Source of the DNA: Motilimonas eburnea
GTDB taxonomy: Bacteria > Pseudomonadota > Gammaproteobacteria > Enterobacterales > CBDFNC01
Reading direction: 5' to 3'
Length of the DNA: 64,000 bases
NCBI RefSeq assembly: GCF_021295345.1
Contig: NZ_JAIMJB010000017.1
Location: 52,037-116,036, forward strand
Shown here piece after piece: positions 18,860 to 28,148 of this stretch (position 1 is its first letter; each line of letters opens with the position of its first letter). A program made the position numbers and the translations under genes. The notes beneath the pieces were generated by a model. It saw only the letters and a list, made by a program, of their open reading frames with translations. It had not been told where the DNA came from and did not search any database.

Positions 18860-19408
18860 AGCGCCTAAACAATCTTTGGCAAATGCTGCCAGCTACCTGT
18901 TAGATGAGGCGAGGTGAAGTAAGGAGAGTGACTGCTTAGCCTCTGTTCTTTATATCCAAGACACCTCAAGGTGCAGGATGCACGAAGCCAGACTAATGGA
19001 GAGATTCCCATTTAATTAGCGCCTAAACAATCTTTGGCAAATGCTGCCAGCTACCTGTTAGGTGAGGTGAAGTAAGGAGAGTGATTGCTTAGCCTCTGTT
19101 CTTTATACCCAAGACACCTCAAGGTGCAGGATGCACGACGCCAGACTGATGGAGAGATTCCCATTTAATTAGCGCCTAAACAATCTTTGGCAAATGCTGC
19201 CAGCTACCTGTTAGATGAGGCGAAGTGAAGTAAGGAGAGTGACTGCCTAGCCTCTGTTCTTTATATCCAAGACACCTCAAGGTGCAGGATGCACGAAGCC
19301 AGACTAATGGAGAGATTCCCATTTAATTAGCGCCTAAACAATCTTTGTCAGATGCTGCCAGCTACCTGTTAGATGAGAAGAGGTGAGTGACTGCTTAGCT
19401 TCTGTTCC
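18860..19408. repeat. Tandem array of a ~155-bp unit, 3.5 copies
   Basis: Units start at 18860, 19018, 19171 and 19329 (AGCGCCTAAACAATCTTTG), with periods of 158, 153 and 158 bp. The fourth stops after about 80 bases. Copies differ by a few substitutions and one 5-bp indel. Each contains adjoining small hairpins on the minus strand (GTGCA-TCC-TGCAC and CACCT-TG-AGGTG). The fourth copy supplies the 3' end of the minus-strand gene at 19334-19624, and the other copies repeat that C-terminal coding stretch. Confidence 0.88.
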
Positions 19409-19624
19409 TCCTTGTATTTCAACGCAGTGGCCACAAGCCTGCAGACATAAGTGCCAAACGGCTTGCTTAGAAGTCAAATTCAGGCAATTAATTTGCGCGG
19501 CGCATAAATGCCCTTGTGCAAATAAGCGAGCCAATGTGGCTTGGTCGATCTCCAACTGGATCTTAGGCGTGTTATCTTGCACCACTGGCCGTTGCTGTTG
19601 GCATTGGCTGTCTGTCGTTTTCAT
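19334..19624 (-). CDS. Hypothetical cysteine-containing small protein
   Basis: A 96-residue frame beginning MKTTDSQCQQQ with five cysteines, including CLQACGHC; no family recognised. Its C-terminal third (from about EAKQSL) lies inside the fourth copy of the tandem repeat, so the original end of the protein may have been replaced or duplicated. The frame opens further upstream, to a TTG at 19651. Confidence 0.5.
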   Translation of the reverse strand: MKTTDSQCQQQRPVVQDNTPKIQLEIDQATLARLFAQGHLCAAQINCLNLTSKQAVWHLCLQACGHCVEIQGGTEAKQSLTSSHLTGSWQHLTKIV

Positions 19625-19692
19625 TCGCGGCCCCCAAAAACTTAGCATCAAACCCAGCCAACCACTTTAATGAAAATGACAATCAATATCAA

Positions 19693-20226
19693 CTATGGCA
19701 TGCGAGCCTGACTGGCAAGAGTCAGCCAAACATTGGCGCCAGCAATTAAGATATTCAAACCAAATAACACACCAATTAACCAAGCAGCGCCGGTGGCACC
19801 CGATAGAATCAGCACCAAGCCTAATAAAGCCGTGATGCCGTGGCGTAATTGCCACCAAAAGGAAGGGTTCACAATTCGCCGCTCAGTAAGCCAGCCCATC
19901 ACACCGGAAAAGATTAACCCAACCCCGATGATTAATCCGGCCACCGATAAGGTTAACGAGGGAACCAGCAGTAATAATAAGCCTAGCAAGCAAAAAATAA
20001 GTGGCATAAGATTACTGGTTTCATTAATGCCGCAACGACTTAAATGACGGTTGTAGAGCCAACCCAAGCCCCCACATGCAAGCAAAGCCACCCCTAATAT
20101 CATCACCGACAAGGTGGCAAAGTAGACAGGTAAAATAACAGCTAATGCACCTATCACCATCATCAGTATGGCGGCCAACTTGGCACTTTTTTGCATTTCC
20201 TTGGGCACATTAGTATATAGCTGCAT
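19693..20226 (-). CDS. HdeD/DUF308-family membrane protein
   Basis: The 177 residues form six hydrophobic helices in three tandem pairs, the DUF308 repeat pattern of HdeD. E. coli HdeD is linked to acid resistance at high cell density; the role here is unknown. It lies 9 bases downstream of the gene at 20236 on the same strand, so they are probably co-transcribed. Confidence 0.78.
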   Translation of the reverse strand: MQLYTNVPKEMQKSAKLAAILMMVIGALAVILPVYFATLSVMILGVALLACGGLGWLYNRHLSRCGINETSNLMPLIFCLLGLLLLLVPSLTLSVAGLIIGVGLIFSGVMGWLTERRIVNPSFWWQLRHGITALLGLVLILSGATGAAWLIGVLFGLNILIAGANVWLTLASQARMP

Positions 20227-20235
20227 GGGGGCTCC

Positions 20236-20733
20236 TTAGCTTAATGAAAGTTCACATTCACTGTCACTGACATCAATGACCAATGACTTTTTGCCTGCTT
20301 CTGCTGCCAAGGCTAACCACTTTGTTGGCACCACAAACGCGTGGCCGTCTTTACCAAATAACTTAACTTGTTTGTTGAGTTGATCGCGATGCTGCTCTGG
20401 ATTAAAACCTTTAGCGTAACAAATCATGCCACGTTCAACGGGTGACACATCACCGCCCACATTATTAATGATATATATGCCGTGAATACCTTCCGCCATT
20501 AGGATCAACTGGGGCTGAATTTTAGCTGGCTCTATGTGCTGCCAATCTGGCCAAAATTCCCCCCCGCTGAGCACCACTTCACTTTCGGTTTGGCCGTCTT
20601 CATTCACCAACTCACCATTGGGGTAGCAGGCCGGGTTCCATAAATCATCATAGGTTGGTGTCAATAACGAAGCCTGTTTGGCTTCAGCCAGCATGGCTTG
20701 TAAACGGGTAAGGTCAAAAGATATCTGATTCAT
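20236..20733 (-). CDS. Hypothetical soluble protein, possibly DUF3085-like
   Basis: The 165 residues lack a signal peptide or membrane segment, are acidic, and begin MNQISFDLTRLQAMLAEAKQ. The region around GGEFWPDW and MICYAKGFNP has the look of the DUF3085 family, but this is a weak recollection. It is probably co-transcribed with the HdeD-like gene, whose start is 9 bases beyond this stop. Confidence 0.55.
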   Translation of the reverse strand: MNQISFDLTRLQAMLAEAKQASLLTPTYDDLWNPACYPNGELVNEDGQTESEVVLSGGEFWPDWQHIEPAKIQPQLILMAEGIHGIYIINNVGGDVSPVERGMICYAKGFNPEQHRDQLNKQVKLFGKDGHAFVVPTKWLALAAEAGKKSLVIDVSDSECELSLS

Positions 20734-20827
20734 GTTTCACTCATTTCACGGCAAAAATTAGCGCCATTATGGCAAAAATATGCGCCCCTAACAGCTCCTT
20801 TTCCCATCTCTTGCTTAAACCCAAGGC

Positions 20828-21427
20828 TTAACGAAATAGATAATCGGTTTGCTCCGGTTTTTCCTTTTCTATGTCGCTGAAGCCACGAAACAAGGCAAAA
20901 AACAAACAGAACAATGAAAATAAGATCACAAGCGTTGGCTGCCAGTTATGGCCGATGGCTTCAATGGGCTTAATTAGCGAGTAGCCGTCGATCTGAATGG
21001 ATAAAATAGGCGGAAAAAAAGCGCTGCAAAAAAACAGCACCGGATACCAAAGACAGACATAAAAAAACAACCGACCAGACTGCAGAAAACCGATCAGCAG
21101 CCCCAAGATCGCCCCAAATAAAATGGCGTAAACACTGGCAGTGACGGTCACTACCAACCAATACATCACTTGCTCAGCTAACGCACCTGAAAACCATTGG
21201 CCAAGTAGTGCCACTAATGCCTTATTGGTCACTAACCAAACCTGCACATCCTGTACATAGCTAATATTTAAAAAGGCATAACAATAAGGCAATGCAAAGC
21301 CTGTTACTACTGCCATAAAAATGACCAACAACCCACGAACTACAACCATATCGACTCTCGCTGATAGCAATAACTTTATTGAAGCAGGTTTTGCTAACGA
21401 AAGCATGAATTGAAATGCTTGGAGCAT
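20828..21427 (-). CDS. Hypothetical membrane protein
   Basis: Up to 199 residues with four hydrophobic helices and a polar C-terminus. Alternative starts exist at 21406 and 21349 (MVVVRGLLVIF); the last would put the first helix at the N-terminus. No ribosome-binding site decides between them. No family recognised. It is divergent from the RND efflux operon. Confidence 0.55.
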   Translation of the reverse strand: MLQAFQFMLSLAKPASIKLLLSARVDMVVVRGLLVIFMAVVTGFALPYCYAFLNISYVQDVQVWLVTNKALVALLGQWFSGALAEQVMYWLVVTVTASVYAILFGAILGLLIGFLQSGRLFFYVCLWYPVLFFCSAFFPPILSIQIDGYSLIKPIEAIGHNWQPTLVILFSLFCLFFALFRGFSDIEKEKPEQTDYLFR

Positions 21428-21672
21428 GAAAATGTGAGACAGCCGATATTATTCAGGTGTTTACCTTTAGTTATGTCCTGTCAATGGGGCTCAGGGCATC
21501 CCTGCTATCAAGCTCGCCGTGAACCAGCAAAATCGTTGCGTGATCACGAAAAGGTTTTTTTTACTTACCTCGTCCTAAAAAAAACCTATTTGGGTTATAA
21601 ATAACTGGCTGACTTCAGTACACTTAAATCACCAAGTTAGCCATCTTCTATCAAATTAGAACGGATAATCGA

Positions 21673-22767
21673 ATGAAAAAACTGGCCCCCCTCAGCCTGT
21701 TACTCGTCGCAAGCGCATTATTGCTCAGCGCTTGCGCCGAAGAAGCGCCCGCAACGGCCAATCAGCCTGAAATAAAACGCCCCGTCAAAGTAAGCCAAAT
21801 TAACCTTGCGGATACCAAACGCTCGCGCACCCTGCCAGGTGAGGTGCAAGCATCAAACCGTGCCGTGATGTCATTTCAAGTTGGCGGCGCCATTGCTGAA
21901 ATACTAGTCCGCCCTGGACAAACCGTGAAGGCCGGTACTGTGCTAGCAAAGCTGGATGCCGCCCTGTATCAACAGCAACATGATATCGCTCAAGCGCAGT
22001 ACAATTTAGCTAAAGTGCTGTTCAACCGCTCGCAAGAATTGGTTAAACGAGGCGTGATATCCCGTAACGACTTTGACAAAGTAAAGCGCGACTACAGCGT
22101 CGCTCAAGCCGCCCTTGATAAAACCAATAACGACCTGAGCTATACCCAGTTAGTCGCCCCCTATGATGGCATTGTGGCGGCAAGGTTTAAGGAAGTATTT
22201 GAGTTTACCGCCCCCAAGGAATCGGTGTTAACTATTCAAACGGATACCTTGGTCGATGTAAACTTTCAATTGCCCGAGCAATTCATTGGCATGTATCAAA
22301 ATCAGGAACACACTAGTTCAGCTCACCCCTCACAGCAGCCCAATGACAGCTATGCCGTGAAGGTTAAATTCCCCAGCAGAGATCAATGGTTTGATGCGCA
22401 TATCACGGAACTCAGTACCATTGCCGACAGTACAACCGGCAGTTACACGGTGATCTTAAGATTACCTCGCCCAGACAAACTGAATGTTTTTCCTGGCATG
22501 TCGGCGTCGGTACGTATCAGCCTGCCAGCTAAAAGCGATGGCTCACAGCCTAAGGTCCCAGCAAGCGCAGTGGTGAAAGAGAACGGTCAAGATTTCGTTT
22601 TCCGACTCAACGAAACTCAACAACGAGTGGAGAAGGTTGCCGTGACCCTTGCCGAAGGCCGCTTAGTGGATGGTTTAATGGATGGCGACCTCTTAGTGAC
22701 GGTAGGTGCAAATGAATTGCAGGATGGTCAACCCGCCGTGCGCTGGGTGAAGGAGCGAGGACTCTAA
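21673..22767 (+). CDS. RND efflux periplasmic adaptor lipoprotein (first of two)
   Basis: Membrane-fusion protein of 364 residues with a lipobox LLSAC (Cys21), so it is anchored to the inner membrane facing the periplasm. A biotinyl-lipoyl half-domain (VGGAIAEILVRPGQTVKAG), an alpha-hairpin, the second lipoyl half (TQLVAPYDGIVAAR) and beta-barrel domains follow. It is first in a three-gene operon, with one base between its stop and the next start. It links the permease to an outer-membrane channel that is not encoded here. Confidence 0.9.
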   Translation: MKKLAPLSLLLVASALLLSACAEEAPATANQPEIKRPVKVSQINLADTKRSRTLPGEVQASNRAVMSFQVGGAIAEILVRPGQTVKAGTVLAKLDAALYQQQHDIAQAQYNLAKVLFNRSQELVKRGVISRNDFDKVKRDYSVAQAALDKTNNDLSYTQLVAPYDGIVAARFKEVFEFTAPKESVLTIQTDTLVDVNFQLPEQFIGMYQNQEHTSSAHPSQQPNDSYAVKVKFPSRDQWFDAHITELSTIADSTTGSYTVILRLPRPDKLNVFPGMSASVRISLPAKSDGSQPKVPASAVVKENGQDFVFRLNETQQRVEKVAVTLAEGRLVDGLMDGDLLVTVGANELQDGQPAVRWVKERGL

Positions 22768-22768
22768 T

Positions 22769-23848
22769 ATGAAACTAATCAAAACCACGCCATTATTCGT
22801 GCTCTCTATGGCCTTACTCGGCTGCCAAGAGGTTGAGATAAAAGATAAACCGCCGGTTGCGGTAGAGGTATACCAAATCCCTCAAGCCAGCAATAAAGTT
22901 GAGCGCGTCTTCAACGCCGTGGCCCGCGCCCAAGATCTCACTAAGCTATCCTTTCGTGTTGACGGCAAAATCGCCAATATCTTAGTCACCAACGGTCAAA
23001 AGGTTAAGCAAGGCGACCTGCTGGCAGTGCTGGATAAGCGCGATTATGAGGTAAACTTAAATGATCGCCGAGCACGCATGCAATCGACTTACAATCAGTT
23101 CCAGCGCGCGCAAAAAATGCTCGATAAACAACTGATGGCGCAATCTGAATACGACCAAATGCGAGCTCAATATTTGGTCGCCAAAGCGCAAAACCGCAGT
23201 GCTGAGCTAGAGTTAAGTTATACCGAACTACGCGCCCCTTTTGATGGCATTGTCAGTGATGTCGCACTGGATTCTTTTGTCAATATCCAGCCCGGTACCG
23301 AAGTGCTAACCATGCACAAGCTCGAGTTCATCGAAGTTGATGTGCAGGTACCCGATACGTTATTAGCCGTATCAAAACGCAATGAGTACAAAGAACATCG
23401 CCGTCAATACAAGGTGGTGTTTGAAGCCTACCCAAGCCAAACCTTTGTCGGCACCACGTTGGAGGTAAACACTGAGAAGGATCCAGCCACCAAGACCTAT
23501 ATTGTCACCCTCAATGTGCCCCTGGATCCTCAATATCCCGTGCTCCAAGGCATGCCCGCACAAGTTGAGGTAGACCTGAATGATGTGACCTACACCTACT
23601 CTCGCGCTCAAACCATTCCATTAAGTGCTGTGGCCATGCTCGACGGCGATCAACTGGAGCAACAAACCGCCAGTGTGTGGGTCTATCAAGCCGACAGCCA
23701 AACCGTCACCCAACGCCAAGTGACCCTTGGCGTGATCACAGGCACCATGATAGAAATCACCCAAGGCCTAAATGACGGCGAAGTGATCATTGCCAGCGGG
23801 GTTAATCGCCTCGTTGAAGGACAACAAGTTGCGTTGAGAAAAGGATAA
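22769..23848 (+). CDS. RND efflux periplasmic adaptor lipoprotein (second of two)
   Basis: The 359 residues have a lipobox ALLGC (Cys19) and the same order as the first adaptor: lipoyl half (VDGKIANILVTNGQKVKQG), hairpin, lipoyl half (TELRAPFDGIVSD), beta-barrel. The sequences are clearly divergent, so this is not a recent duplicate. Two adaptors feeding one permease is the arrangement of Pseudomonas TriAB-TriC, suggesting a hetero-oligomeric adaptor ring. It sits between adaptor 1 and the permease with 1- and 8-base gaps. Confidence 0.9.
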   Translation: MKLIKTTPLFVLSMALLGCQEVEIKDKPPVAVEVYQIPQASNKVERVFNAVARAQDLTKLSFRVDGKIANILVTNGQKVKQGDLLAVLDKRDYEVNLNDRRARMQSTYNQFQRAQKMLDKQLMAQSEYDQMRAQYLVAKAQNRSAELELSYTELRAPFDGIVSDVALDSFVNIQPGTEVLTMHKLEFIEVDVQVPDTLLAVSKRNEYKEHRRQYKVVFEAYPSQTFVGTTLEVNTEKDPATKTYIVTLNVPLDPQYPVLQGMPAQVEVDLNDVTYTYSRAQTIPLSAVAMLDGDQLEQQTASVWVYQADSQTVTQRQVTLGVITGTMIEITQGLNDGEVIIASGVNRLVEGQQVALRKG

Positions 23849-23856
23849 ACACCAAG

Positions 23857-26800
23857 ATGAACATTGCAGGTTACTTTATTAAAAATACCGTCATCAGTTG
23901 GATGTTTATTCTGATCCTTCTGATTGGTGGCTCAGTGGCGTTCACCGGTTTGGGTCAACTCGAAGATCCGCCTTTTACCATTAAAGACGCCATCGTGGTC
24001 ACCATGTACCCCGGCGCCACCTCAACCGAAGTAGAAGAAGAGGTGACCTACCCAATTGAAAAAGCCATCATGGCCCTGCCCTATGTTGATGAAATCAAGT
24101 CATTAAGCACAGCAGGTATGTCACAGGTCACCATCACCATGAAAAATATCTATGGCCCCAATGAGTTGCCACAGATATGGGACGAATTGCGGCGCAAGGT
24201 CAACGATATGTCTGGCAAACTGCCCCCCGGCGTTGGCCAACCTATGGTCAACGATGATTTTGGTGACGTGTTTGGCATTATGCTGATGATCAGCGGTAAA
24301 GATTACAGCTACAAAGACTTATCAGATTACGTTGACTACGTCAGCCGCGAGCTCGAACTCGTGCCAGGTGTCAGTAAGGTGTCTGCGGCCGGTAAGCAAA
24401 ATGAGCAGGTATTTATTGAAATATCTCTTAACAAACTGGCCAGCTCGAACATCGACCCTTCCTTAATCATGAGCTTGCTCAACTCACAAAACATGGTGAC
24501 CGATGCCGGTAACATTCGCATCAGTAGTGACAATATTCGGTTGCGTCCAAGTGGTGCATTTAAATCGGTTAAAGAGCTGGAAGACCTCGTGATCCCAGGG
24601 ACTTCAGGCAACAAATTGATCTTTTTGAAAGACGTGGCAACGGTCAGCCGAGGTTACCAAGATATCCCCAGCAACTTAATTAGCTTCAATCAACATCAAG
24701 CCATCAACCTGGGTATTTCATTTACTTCAGGCGTTAATGTGGTCGACGTGGGCAAGGCCGTGGCTGATAAGCTTGCCGACATTGACTATGCTCGCCCTGC
24801 GGGCATGATCATCGAAACCATGTATAGCCAGCCCACTGAGGTCGATAAATCCGTTTCCAGCTTTGTTTGGAACTTGATTGCCGCGGTCGTGATTGTGGTC
24901 GGGGTATTGCTATTCTTTATGGGCTTTAAGAGCGGTGTCCTTATCGGCATTATCTTATTCCTGACCTGTTTAGGCACCTTTATGCTGATGTTACAGGCCG
25001 AGATCGAACTGCAACGCATCTCGTTAGGGGCGCTGATTATTGCACTGGGTATGTTGGTCGATAACGCCATCGTTGTCGTAGAGGGCATCTTGATCGGCCG
25101 CCAACGCGGACAAACGACCCTTGAGGCAGCTCAAGGCATCGTGAAACAAACCATTTGGCCGCTACTGGCCGCCACCGTCATCGCGATAGCCGCATTTGCA
25201 CCGATTGGCTTATCGCCCGACTCAACGGGTGAGTTTGCCGGCTCATTATTCTGGGTGCTGCTGTTTTCACTGTTTTTATCTTGGATCACGGCCATCACGA
25301 TCACACCCTTTTTGGCCGATTTGTTTTTCAAAGACAACACCACAGACAATGCAACCGACGAACAGAAAGATCCCTATGGCGGCGCATTTTTCACACTTTA
25401 CAAAAAGTTACTCGATGTTTGTCTACGATTTAGATGGACCAGTGTGGTGCTCGTGGTTGTCGCATTCGCGGCCTCTGTCGTTGGGTTTGGGTTCGTCAAA
25501 CAATCCTTCTTCCCTCCTTCAACTACGCCCATATTCTTAGTCGATGTATGGCTACCCGAGGGCACGGACATTCGCCAAACCCAAACCACGGTAGCGAAAA
25601 TGGAAGCGGATGCGCTCAAACTTGAACACATTGAGTTCGTCACCACCACAGTAGGTAAAGGCTTTCAACGCTTCTTGCTCACTTACTCGCCAGAGAAAAA
25701 CTACGGTGCTTACGCGCAAATTGCTGTTCGTACCACTGCCTTTGATAATCTAGAGCCCACCATGGTCGCCCTGCGCCAACAGCTCGAAAGTCAGTATCCA
25801 CAAGCGCAATACAAGTTTAAGCGTCTTGAGATAGGCCCATCGACCGACGCTAAGATAGAGGCCCGTATTGTGGGTGCCGATCCCGATGTATTGCGCCAAA
25901 TTGGGGTGCAAGTGATGGCGATATTTAACGCCACTCCGGGCACGGTTAATGTGCGCCACAACTGGCGCGAACGAGTGAAATATATCGAACCCCAATTTAA
26001 TGAAACCCAAGGCCGACGCTTGGGGATCAGTAAACGCGATGTCGACAGCACCTTGGCCTTTGCCTTCTCTGGATTGCCAGTCGGCCTTTATCGTGAAGGG
26101 ACGTCGCTGCTGCCTATCATCAGCCGCCTGCCCGAAGAAGAGCGCATCGATATAGAGTCACTAGAAAGCTTACGGATATGGAGCCCTGCGTTGAATGCAT
26201 ATGTGCCAATGCAACAGGTTGTAGATGGTTTTGCGGTGAAGTTTGAAGATCCCATCATTCAACGCCAAGACCGCAAACGCACACTGACCGTCTTTGCCGA
26301 CGCCGACTTTGAATATGACTTATTGCCTGCGGCACTATTTGCCAAGGTAAAACCTCAGGTTGAAGCGCTCGAATTACCCGACGGCTATGAGCTGCAATGG
26401 GGCGGTGAATATGAATCATCACAAGATGCTCAGGCGGCATTATTTGCTACCTTACCATTGGGTTTCTTGTTCATGTTCTTGATCACCGTGTTCCTATTTA
26501 ACTCAGTGCGCAAACCGCTGGTGATCTGGGCGTGTGTGCCATTAGCCTTAATCGGGATTACCTCAGGCCTGCTGGTATTGGATAAACCCTTTAGCTTTAT
26601 GGCGCTGCTGGGGATGCTGAGTTTATCGGGCATGCTATTGAAAAACGGCATCGTGTTACTTGATCAAATCAATATCGAAATTGCCGAAGGTAAAGAGCCT
26701 TACCAAGCCGTGTTTGACTCCACAGTGAGCCGCGTGCGCCCGGTATGTATGGCAGCGGTCACCACTATCTTAGGTATTTTGCCCTTGATCACCGACGCTT

Positions 26801-26931
26801 TCTTTGAGTCCATGGCGGCAGTGGTGATGTTTGGTCTTGGCGTGGCCACCATACTTACCTTGTTAATCGTCCCTGTGCTGTACATCATTTTCTTTAAAGT
26901 GAAATACAGACAATATACAGATTTCGCTTAA
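23857..26931 (+). CDS. RND multidrug efflux permease
   Basis: Inner-membrane proton antiporter of 1024 residues with twelve transmembrane helices and two large periplasmic loops, in the HAE1/AcrB superfamily. The helix-4 motif reads LGMLVDNAIVVVEG, having one Asp followed by Asn where AcrB has Asp-Asp, as in the TriC/VexH-like branch. It is last in the operon with two adaptors, and a hairpin lies 18 bases after the stop. Substrates may be drugs, detergents or metabolites. Confidence 0.92.
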   Translation: MNIAGYFIKNTVISWMFILILLIGGSVAFTGLGQLEDPPFTIKDAIVVTMYPGATSTEVEEEVTYPIEKAIMALPYVDEIKSLSTAGMSQVTITMKNIYGPNELPQIWDELRRKVNDMSGKLPPGVGQPMVNDDFGDVFGIMLMISGKDYSYKDLSDYVDYVSRELELVPGVSKVSAAGKQNEQVFIEISLNKLASSNIDPSLIMSLLNSQNMVTDAGNIRISSDNIRLRPSGAFKSVKELEDLVIPGTSGNKLIFLKDVATVSRGYQDIPSNLISFNQHQAINLGISFTSGVNVVDVGKAVADKLADIDYARPAGMIIETMYSQPTEVDKSVSSFVWNLIAAVVIVVGVLLFFMGFKSGVLIGIILFLTCLGTFMLMLQAEIELQRISLGALIIALGMLVDNAIVVVEGILIGRQRGQTTLEAAQGIVKQTIWPLLAATVIAIAAFAPIGLSPDSTGEFAGSLFWVLLFSLFLSWITAITITPFLADLFFKDNTTDNATDEQKDPYGGAFFTLYKKLLDVCLRFRWTSVVLVVVAFAASVVGFGFVKQSFFPPSTTPIFLVDVWLPEGTDIRQTQTTVAKMEADALKLEHIEFVTTTVGKGFQRFLLTYSPEKNYGAYAQIAVRTTAFDNLEPTMVALRQQLESQYPQAQYKFKRLEIGPSTDAKIEARIVGADPDVLRQIGVQVMAIFNATPGTVNVRHNWRERVKYIEPQFNETQGRRLGISKRDVDSTLAFAFSGLPVGLYREGTSLLPIISRLPEEERIDIESLESLRIWSPALNAYVPMQQVVDGFAVKFEDPIIQRQDRKRTLTVFADADFEYDLLPAALFAKVKPQVEALELPDGYELQWGGEYESSQDAQAALFATLPLGFLFMFLITVFLFNSVRKPLVIWACVPLALIGITSGLLVLDKPFSFMALLGMLSLSGMLLKNGIVLLDQINIEIAEGKEPYQAVFDSTVSRVRPVCMAAVTTILGILPLITDAFFESMAAVVMFGLGVATILTLLIVPVLYIIFFKVKYRQYTDFA

Positions 26932-26948
26932 CAGCCCTTACCCTCAAT

Positions 26949-26983
26949 TAGCCAAGGTGCAATCCCCATTTGTATCTTGGCTA
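26949..26983. terminator. Hairpin after the RND operon
   Basis: TAGCCAAG and CTTGGCTA pair in a perfect 8-bp stem with a 19-base loop, between the convergent efflux operon and the phosphatase-family gene. No T-tract; a weak or bidirectional terminator. Confidence 0.35.
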
Positions 26984-27025
26984 TCCTTACTAACGCCATG
27001 TCATGGCGCCTCAATCAAGCTAAAC

Positions 27026-27955
27026 CTATCGACATAGACTGGTTAACTTCACGACCACAGCAGCATGGTCACTCGCTTGGCTGTGCTCGGCAAAGTCAGC
27101 GTGGGTTAAATGGTGATCCAAACATTCATACCCTGTTACCAAACCAATTTGTTGGCCATAGTTTGAAGCAAACTCGCCCGACAATAAGATGTAATCTAAT
27201 ATCCGTCCGTGCACCCCATAATAATGGGTTGGTCGACGCTCATCTGTGGTGGCAAAAAGCGAATAGCTATCGTGCATCGACCAAGTGTTTTCACTGTCTA
27301 TCGCCTTAGGGCTTGGCGTAGCAAAGGCTAGCGGCAACGCCCCCTGAGAGAGGTCGTCATTAAAGTCTCCAAACACCACCACCCCCTGCTTAACCTGTTG
27401 GCGTTGCAACAAAATGTCTTGCATCAACAGGCTCATTTCTTGGCTGCGCAATTGGTCACTGGCCCAACGCCCCATATAATGCTCGAGCTCACTGGCTTGC
27501 GCCGCTGTATCACGATCAAGGAGGGCACGTTTTGATTTTAAATGCACGACATACAAGCGCAAAGCACCAAAACCGGGGACACTAACCTGCGCAATAAGTG
27601 GCTCACGACTAAACAAATGTGCCGCTAAATCATCATGTAAGGACTTTGTATCTAATGGATACTTACTTGCTAATGCTAACCCAGGTTTGATGAACACATG
27701 GCTATCCGACGTTTGTTCGGGCAAGGTCGAGATAAAATGCCCATAGCCTTGCTCGGCACACACACTGGCCAGTTCAGCAGCGGAAAAGACTTCCTGAAAA
27801 CCGATCACATCGGCTTTCGCATCAGAGAGAGTTTGAGCGATCCAGTCTTGCTTTTTCTGCCACTGCTGCGCGCTTAAAATATTGTCTATTTCATAAGCCG
27901 CATTAGGAGGTGCGACAAAATTGAGTAAATTAAGCGTCATCAAAGTAAGTTGCAT
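27026..27955 (-). CDS. Endonuclease/exonuclease/phosphatase-family hydrolase
   Basis: The 309-residue metal-dependent phosphoesterase has the family landmarks: LNLLNF near the start, the metal-binding Glu in IGFQEVF, the VVFGDFNDD loop and the C-terminal SDHAAVVV catalytic His. There is no signal peptide, so it is cytosolic. The fold covers DNases, phosphatases and sphingomyelinases, and the substrate cannot be chosen. It is convergent with the RND operon. Confidence 0.83.
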   Translation of the reverse strand: MQLTLMTLNLLNFVAPPNAAYEIDNILSAQQWQKKQDWIAQTLSDAKADVIGFQEVFSAAELASVCAEQGYGHFISTLPEQTSDSHVFIKPGLALASKYPLDTKSLHDDLAAHLFSREPLIAQVSVPGFGALRLYVVHLKSKRALLDRDTAAQASELEHYMGRWASDQLRSQEMSLLMQDILLQRQQVKQGVVVFGDFNDDLSQGALPLAFATPSPKAIDSENTWSMHDSYSLFATTDERRPTHYYGVHGRILDYILLSGEFASNYGQQIGLVTGYECLDHHLTHADFAEHSQASDHAAVVVKLTSLCR

Positions 27956-28011
27956 TATCCCTCCTCATGATCCTTGTTTGTAGAAGCGGTTTTTGGTGGG
28001 AATGTTCTTTC

Positions 28012-28083
28012 GTGGGAGCGGAATTCATTCCGCGAAACAGCGCGTGGTAGACACGTTAATCGCGGTTTAAAAACCGCTCCCAC
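28012..28083. repeat. REP-like palindromic element
   Basis: GTGGGAGCGG and CCGCTCCCAC bound 72 bases containing two further hairpins (GCGGAATTCATTCCGC and CGCGGTTT-AAAAACCGC). The GTGGGAGC motif is typical of REP/BIME elements. Related partial copies of the motif continue to about 28130. Confidence 0.65.
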
Positions 28084-28148
28084 AGGGTTTCTCTCCAATA
28101 AGGCTTCCCACCAAAGCCTAGCTCCCACTAACAGGCATCAGCCCCAAA

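Noticed and set aside
18860..19408. Tandem array considered as a CRISPR
   Set aside because: Units of about 155 bp are repeated throughout with no variable spacers.
18860..19408. Tandem array considered as a glycine riboswitch or Csr-type RNA because of GGA motifs
   Set aside because: The expected conserved core of the riboswitch is absent, and the GGA motifs are not regularly placed in hairpin loops.
25196..25540. Plus-strand frame of 114 codons in the RND permease
   Set aside because: Out-of-frame shadow of an intact 1024-residue permease.
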